From Natrinema gelatinilyticum (GTDB lineage: Archaea; Halobacteriota; Halobacteria; Halobacteriales; Natrialbaceae), in NCBI RefSeq assembly GCF_024266705.1, contig NZ_CP100756.1, forward strand, positions 992,001-1,056,000: a DNA stretch of 64,000 nt. The letters run 5' to 3'. The notes under the pieces were generated by a model. That model did no database searches, was not told the DNA's origin, and saw nothing but the letters and a program-made list of their open reading frames with translations. The position numbers and the translations under genes were made by a program. Below, piece by piece: positions 59,910 to 64,000 of the stretch (positions are counted from its first letter, which is position 1; each line of letters starts with the position of its first letter).

Positions 59910-61385
59910 TCATCCGCTTACTGTCTTCGTGACCCAACCAGTCGCCCCACTCGGGAATGCGTCCGATCGCTCTTCGGGCTGGCGGTTCCCCTCGCCGTCG
60001 ATCGCTCGCACCACGACCTCGTGACTGCCGTCGGGTTGGAACTCGTAGCGCCACTGTCGCCACACGTCGATTCCAGGGAGTGGCTCCGAGAGTTCCGCAT
60101 CTTGCCAGGTGCCACCCCCGTCCGTCGAGACTTCAACGCGCTCGATGCCACGCGTCCCGGCGTAGGCGTGGCCGGCCACCTCGAGGGCCCCGTTGTCAAG
60201 AACGGTGTCACTCCAGAGTTTGGCGACGGTGTTCACCGGCCCGGTGCCGTGCCAACCGCGCTGTTCCCAGTAACCATTCATTTCCTCGTCCAGGAGTTCG
60301 ATTTCGGTGAGCCACTTGACGTTCGTCTCACCCCAGTGTCCGGGGATGAGCACGCGCACCGGATGGCCGTGGGACTGGGGGAGCGACCGACCGTTCATGC
60401 CCCACGCGAGAAAGCCGTCTTCGAGCGCCTCGATCGGGAACTGGACGAAGTATCCGTCCTCCGCACGGAGCATCGCACATCCACACTCCCCCTCGGGATC
60501 GACCGCCTTGAGGAGCGGCTCGATCGGCGTTCCGGTCCAGACAGCTGTGTCCAGTTTCTTCCCGTTCAGGTCCTCGCCGACACACCGGAGCGTCACGAAC
60601 CGGTGCTCGGTCTGCATGTCCGTCAGTTCGTCGAACGTGACAGTTACGTCGTCACCGACTTCTCCGGTAATCGTCATCGACCAGTCCCCGGGCGAGAGCT
60701 CCGGGTCGAACACCGTGATATCGACGTTGTAGAACTCCTCGATCGTGCTCACGAGTCCCGGAACGTCGCCACGGATGTCGAGTGACTTCACTTCGGCCTC
60801 CTGCAGCAGCGTGGCTACCCCGTCGTCCGTTATCTCGCTTCCGCCGCCGGCGGTGTCATCAGCCGTCAATCGACGGAGGCCGATAGCCGTGCCGATGAAG
60901 GCCAACGCGCTCACGCTCGAGATGAGCGCACGCCGTCGCGATGGGTCGTGGTCGCGAGCGGCGACCGGCGTGGTGCCGACGGCGGTAAACGCCGCAACGG
61001 GCACGGCAGCACCGGCTGCGAGCAGTGGCTCCGCCGTAAGCGAGGCGGTCAGACCCCACGCTAAGAGGCCGGCCAGACCGCTCCCGATCACAGGTCTATC
61101 GAATCGCTGGGCGACGGAGAGCCCGACGATCGCAGTGCCCGACAGCAATCCGGCCGCGATGACGAACGATAGTGCGATGTGCAGCAGATGCCCCTGTTCG
61201 CCGACATTCTCGATCATCCAGGCGACGATCGGTCCCGGCGTGGCCCGAACGACGAGGTCGTCGATGGGCGCGACGAGAAACTCCGGAGAGTAGCCCGCCA
61301 CCGCGTAGGACCCTGCGACGCCGGTGCTGCCCGCGAGCGTCGCGAACCCGACCGCGTCGCGGGAGGGAGAGCGGGAGTCAGCCAT
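59910..61385 (-). CDS. Membrane-anchored sulfite-oxidase-type molybdopterin oxidoreductase
   Basis: A 491-residue protein (MADSRSPSRDAVGFATLAGS). About five hydrophobic helices fill residues 10-175. A molybdopterin domain of the sulfite oxidase/YedY type follows: the molybdenum-ligand Cys268 in RFVTLRCVGEDLNGKKLD, then FLAWGMNGRSLPQSHGHPVR and LIPGHWGETNVKWLTEIEL, and a C-terminal immunoglobulin-like dimer domain (RGIERVEVSTDGGGTWQDAE). There is no heme domain and no Tat motif; the domain could face either side of the membrane. The reaction is likely an oxo-transfer on sulfite or another oxide; the electron acceptor is unknown. Confidence 0.93.
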   Translation of the reverse strand: MADSRSPSRDAVGFATLAGSTGVAGSYAVAGYSPEFLVAPIDDLVVRATPGPIVAWMIENVGEQGHLLHIALSFVIAAGLLSGTAIVGLSVAQRFDRPVIGSGLAGLLAWGLTASLTAEPLLAAGAAVPVAAFTAVGTTPVAARDHDPSRRRALISSVSALAFIGTAIGLRRLTADDTAGGGSEITDDGVATLLQEAEVKSLDIRGDVPGLVSTIEEFYNVDITVFDPELSPGDWSMTITGEVGDDVTVTFDELTDMQTEHRFVTLRCVGEDLNGKKLDTAVWTGTPIEPLLKAVDPEGECGCAMLRAEDGYFVQFPIEALEDGFLAWGMNGRSLPQSHGHPVRVLIPGHWGETNVKWLTEIELLDEEMNGYWEQRGWHGTGPVNTVAKLWSDTVLDNGALEVAGHAYAGTRGIERVEVSTDGGGTWQDAELSEPLPGIDVWRQWRYEFQPDGSHEVVVRAIDGEGNRQPEERSDAFPSGATGWVTKTVSG

Positions 61386-61408
61386 AGGTACGTCCCTCGC
61401 TCATCGTG

Positions 61409-62422
61409 TCACTCCATCCCCACGGAGACGACTGGGCAGTTGACGGTGGCGGTGTCGGTGGCGAGCACGGTCGCCGAGGTGGCCGACTCGAGGTCCGAGA
61501 CGTCCTCGAAGTCGGCGTTGTCGTAGACGGTGACCGACCACAGCGGCGAGTAGCTTTCGTCGCCCGGCAGCGAGGCGACGACGTTGTGCGTCTGGTCGCT
61601 CATCTCCTCGGTCATGAACCCCGACTGCGGGCCACCGCCGTCTTCGTCGGGGTTCGTGTTGAAGGAGACGTAGATGGGCGAAACCGGCACCTCGTTGCTG
61701 TCGGTCGCCTCCAGTGGCGCCTCCTCGAAGAGGAAGTAACTGACGACCTCCCCCTCGTACCACCCCTCGACCAGTCCCTCGTCCTCGTCGCCTGCGCGTT
61801 TGGCGGCCGTGGAGCCCTCGGGGACGACCGGACAGTTCTTGATGCTGTCAGTGTCCGTGGTCTCGAGGTCGTGCTCCATCAGGTCGGCGCCGCTCGTCAC
61901 CGTGTTGGCCTCGTAGTCGTCGGGGACCGTGACCTCGTGAACGTGCCAGAAGTCGTTGTATCCCTCGTCGCCGGGAATCACGTCGATGACGTTGAGCTGA
62001 TCCTTGACCGGATCGCCGTTCTCCCGGAAGAACGCGTAGATGGGCGCGGGCGCGGTCGGCTGCACGTCGAAGTTGTAGTACTCGACGGCCGTGCCGTCGG
62101 GACCGAGTCCCTGCGTGACGAACGGCCCCTGATCGAAGTCAATAGGTTCGTTGGGGTCCGGCAGGTCGTTCATTTCGTTACGCACCATCAGCGTCCCCGC
62201 CTCCTCGCTGAACCGATCGATCTCCGCGCGTGGTGCCTCCGCTGGATCCGTTGTCCGAGTTTCCGTGATCGAATCGTCGTCCATGGATCCATCATCCATC
62301 GAGTCGTTGCCGGATGGTTCGTCGCTGTCATCCTCACTACCTGTACATCCAGCGAGTGTGACCACCATTGCGCCACCTGCGAGCTTCAGAACTCGGCGTC
62401 GCGTCGTATCGTTGTTGGACAT
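61409..62422 (-). CDS. Tat lipoprotein of unknown function with two NCPVV motifs
   Basis: A 337-residue lipoprotein (MSNNDTTRRRVLKLAGGAMV). The Tat motif TRRRVLKLAGGA and the lipobox LAGC (Cys26) give export and lipid anchoring. Residues 27-60 are acidic linker. Two similar domains follow (YYNFDVQPTAPAPIYAFFRE and VPVSPIYVSFNTNPDEDGGG), each ending in NCPVV (SIKNCPVVPEGS and VNCPVVSVGME). I recall a DUF7482-type family. It sits 23 bp before the molybdoenzyme gene on the same strand, so it may be its partner. Confidence 0.85.
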   Translation of the reverse strand: MSNNDTTRRRVLKLAGGAMVVTLAGCTGSEDDSDEPSGNDSMDDGSMDDDSITETRTTDPAEAPRAEIDRFSEEAGTLMVRNEMNDLPDPNEPIDFDQGPFVTQGLGPDGTAVEYYNFDVQPTAPAPIYAFFRENGDPVKDQLNVIDVIPGDEGYNDFWHVHEVTVPDDYEANTVTSGADLMEHDLETTDTDSIKNCPVVPEGSTAAKRAGDEDEGLVEGWYEGEVVSYFLFEEAPLEATDSNEVPVSPIYVSFNTNPDEDGGGPQSGFMTEEMSDQTHNVVASLPGDESYSPLWSVTVYDNADFEDVSDLESATSATVLATDTATVNCPVVSVGME

Positions 62423-62682
62423 AGCAGTTTATCGCTCGAGAAGAGCGAAAAAATAGATTTTTCAAGAATCGTATAAATTTTCCCCCACTTCAGTTCGAAT
62501 TCGGTCTAGATTCTGTCTCAGGTTCGTGTGGCTGTGGTTGCTGTCGGCAACATCGTACTATTCTACGGACTCTCCCCACAACTTCGTGACCTCGAATGGC
62601 GTGCAAACAGAGTCGCTTGCCGTCCTCTCAAAAGGCGATCAGCGACTATCGTTGATACTTCGATGGCCGTCCTCGATCTCTG

Positions 62683-63156
62683 TTATTCCGCCTCTTCATC
62701 GAGTCGGAACGTCGCACGAACCGGCTCTGGGAGGGGCGGTCGTGGGGCCGTTTCATGCCGCTCAATCTTCTCGGGCTTTCGCGTTTTCTGGTGAACGGCT
62801 CTCGCCATTGGGACGCCCTTAAGATAGTTGAAGTCGCCGAGAATGTCGGCACCGTACTCGGTAAAGCCGTAGAATTTCCACGGCAAGCCGCGCTTTTCCT
62901 TATTTGGGGGATACTCGTAGATTGCGAGGATGTCCGCTTCTACGAGCACGTCCAGTTGCTCCCCAACGGTCTTTTTCGATTTGCTCGGGATGAAATGGTT
63001 TATTTCATCCGCCGATGCGAGGGTCTTCGGGTGCCCTATGAGCGCCTGAATGATGCTGTGTCGAGTTTCCTGTGACAGCAGCGCCATCAGCTCACGCTGC
63101 CGCTCCAGGGGGTTTTCCTCGTTATCGGCTTCGGAATGCGCGGAGATGTCAGCCAT
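62683..63156 (-). CDS. Winged-helix transcription regulator (ArsR-like)
   Basis: A 157-residue protein (MADISAHSEADNEENPLERQ). It contains RELMALLSQETRHSIIQALI, then ASADEINHFIPSKSKKTVGE and QLDVLVEADILAIYEYPPNK, a haloarchaeal winged-helix type, and a C-terminal extension (LKGVPMARAVHQKTRKPEKI). It is divergent from the partial gene starting near 63249 and upstream of the Tat lipoprotein/molybdoenzyme genes, so it may regulate one of these. Confidence 0.88.
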   Translation of the reverse strand: MADISAHSEADNEENPLERQRELMALLSQETRHSIIQALIGHPKTLASADEINHFIPSKSKKTVGEQLDVLVEADILAIYEYPPNKEKRGLPWKFYGFTEYGADILGDFNYLKGVPMARAVHQKTRKPEKIERHETAPRPPLPEPVRATFRLDEEAE

Positions 63157-63248
63157 CGTCGACTGAACGTACGATGGCAGATCACATAAGCACAGGGGAT
63201 TGACTTCTCTAAGTTAGACCAGTATGGTTATTAGGATATATTTCCATA

Positions 63249-64000
63249 TTGGTTAGCATAGAAGACATACCGGAGAACACCGAGGAACTCACGGATTTCA
63301 TTCTGAACGACGTTCTCTATGGCCTCGAACTCGACCCGATAGATAGTGAACAGCTCCTCTCGTATATGCGTGAGCGACACGAGCACCTCTTTGGCCCGCA
63401 TTCGACGTATTTCGTGCTGGGCAGTTACGAATCACCGTTCAAGTATCGTCTCGAGGAGGCGCTTGACGTGTTGAACCACCGGCACGATGCCTATGCGTAC
63501 CTACTCGTCACGCAACCCGACCTCGATGTGTCGGACGACATTCCGAATCTCAAAGTGAAGTTCTTTCTACACGCTCTCTATGCGGATTCAGTTCCGCTGA
63601 TTCTTGAACACGACACTGGTGGGGCGGTCGCCGAATTTGGACGTGTTGAGCGCCCGATGCTGCTCGACCGTACGTACCTATTCCCTCGGGCACAGGAGGA
63701 ACACTACGCTGATGACTCCCTGCTCACGACACAAGACGCGATACTTGCTCGAGCCGTCGAACTGGCATATCGTGCCGATAATCTCGACGAAGAACTCGAT
63801 GCACTCGCCGAACGCGCTCGTGACCACGGACTGGACATCTCGACACAGGGCCTCGAATCGTATCTAGAGTCCGAACTTGGGGGTCGCACGCCGTCGTATA
63901 GCGGCGTGATAACTGATTCCCTCGTCCACCTCGAATCACTGAACCAGTGCTTTTCGTGGACGACGACGGAGGAACTCGACGAACGATTGTCAAACGTTCC
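63249..64000 (+). CDS. Conserved haloarchaeal protein, runs off the window end
   Basis: An open frame from a TTG at 63249 (VSIEDIPENTEELTDFILND) that has no stop to 64000, about 250 codons. It reads RERHEHLFGPHSTYFVLGSY, then PFKYRLEEALDVLNHRHDAY, KVKFFLHALYADSVPLILEH and RTYLFPRAQEEHYADD. I recall this as a haloarchaeal family (perhaps DUF7509) that is frequent near mobile or defence genes, but the function is not known to me. The TTG start is uncertain: no in-frame ATG or GTG precedes it. The gene is cut by the window edge. Confidence 0.8.
   Translation, partial: MVSIEDIPENTEELTDFILNDVLYGLELDPIDSEQLLSYMRERHEHLFGPHSTYFVLGSYESPFKYRLEEALDVLNHRHDAYAYLLVTQPDLDVSDDIPNLKVKFFLHALYADSVPLILEHDTGGAVAEFGRVERPMLLDRTYLFPRAQEEHYADDSLLTTQDAILARAVELAYRADNLDEELDALAERARDHGLDISTQGLESYLESELGGRTPSYSGVITDSLVHLESLNQCFSWTTTEELDERLSNV

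Noticed and set aside
1..64000. CRISPR arrays, tRNA or rRNA genes
   Set aside because: No regularly spaced direct repeats and no tRNA or rRNA signature were noticed by eye in the window; a dedicated search with CRISPR and tRNA tools would be needed to exclude weak cases.

Overview
This window looks like chromosomal DNA from a haloarchaeon, most likely of the Natrialbales type (Natrinema, Haloterrigena or Natronorubrum-like). The evidence is a GC-rich sequence, very acidic predicted proteins, archaeal information-processing genes (DnaG primase, aIF2-gamma, RpoE1, Spt4, ribosomal protein S6e), bacterio-opsin-activator-type HTH regulators, the LWR-salt family, several haloarchaea-restricted families, many leaderless-type promoters with a TATA element 25 to 30 nt before the start codon, and haloarchaeal insertion sequences.

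Layout. 0-8.8 kb: sodium:solute symporter with its small partner, a membrane-anchored HTH protein with an internal repeat, dnaG, a truncated DoxX, and a polyprenol cluster (DUF92 membrane kinase-like protein, a cis-prenyltransferase lacking the catalytic Asp, and canonical uppS). 8.9-12.1 kb: alternative heme operon (fused AhbA/AhbB siroheme decarboxylase, precorrin-2 dehydrogenase, hemA). 14-17 kb: three overlapping or closely spaced THI5/NMT1-like binding proteins without signal peptides, divergent from a cupin. 18-25 kb: regulators, a nonsense-interrupted LWR-salt gene, pterin dehydratase and a geranylgeranyl reductase-like flavoprotein. 25-28 kb: conserved operon aIF2-gamma, PIN protein, rpoE1, spt4, dephospho-CoA kinase. 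29-39 kb: KaiC-like ATPase plus histidine kinase, MBL hydrolase, AAA ATPase, three universal stress proteins with an acetyltransferase, DHH phosphoesterase, and a vapBC relic. 39-50 kb: S6e, beta-CASP nuclease, LLM oxidoreductase, aconitase, dUTPase-like protein and small membrane proteins.

50.7-55.0 kb is a mobile-element island. An IS1595-family element with an 8-bp target duplication lies at the 5' edge of a decayed histidine-kinase gene. A TnpB-only IS1341-type element is inserted in the 3' part of the same gene, and a third IS sits just upstream of gnd. 55-64 kb: 6-phosphogluconate dehydrogenase, a Tat-exported GH5 cellulase with PKD and FN3 modules, a small membrane protein with an ArsR-like regulator, a membrane-anchored sulfite-oxidase-type molybdoenzyme with a Tat lipoprotein, and a partial gene running off the end.

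The most unusual structural observation is a pair of 81-bp imperfect palindromes (8804-8884 and 41742-41822). Their arms are the same in both copies, but their 19-nt centre is inverted. The most interesting candidate system is the active/inactive cis-prenyltransferase pair next to DUF92. All functional calls rest on reading motifs in the translated sequence; no database search was run.
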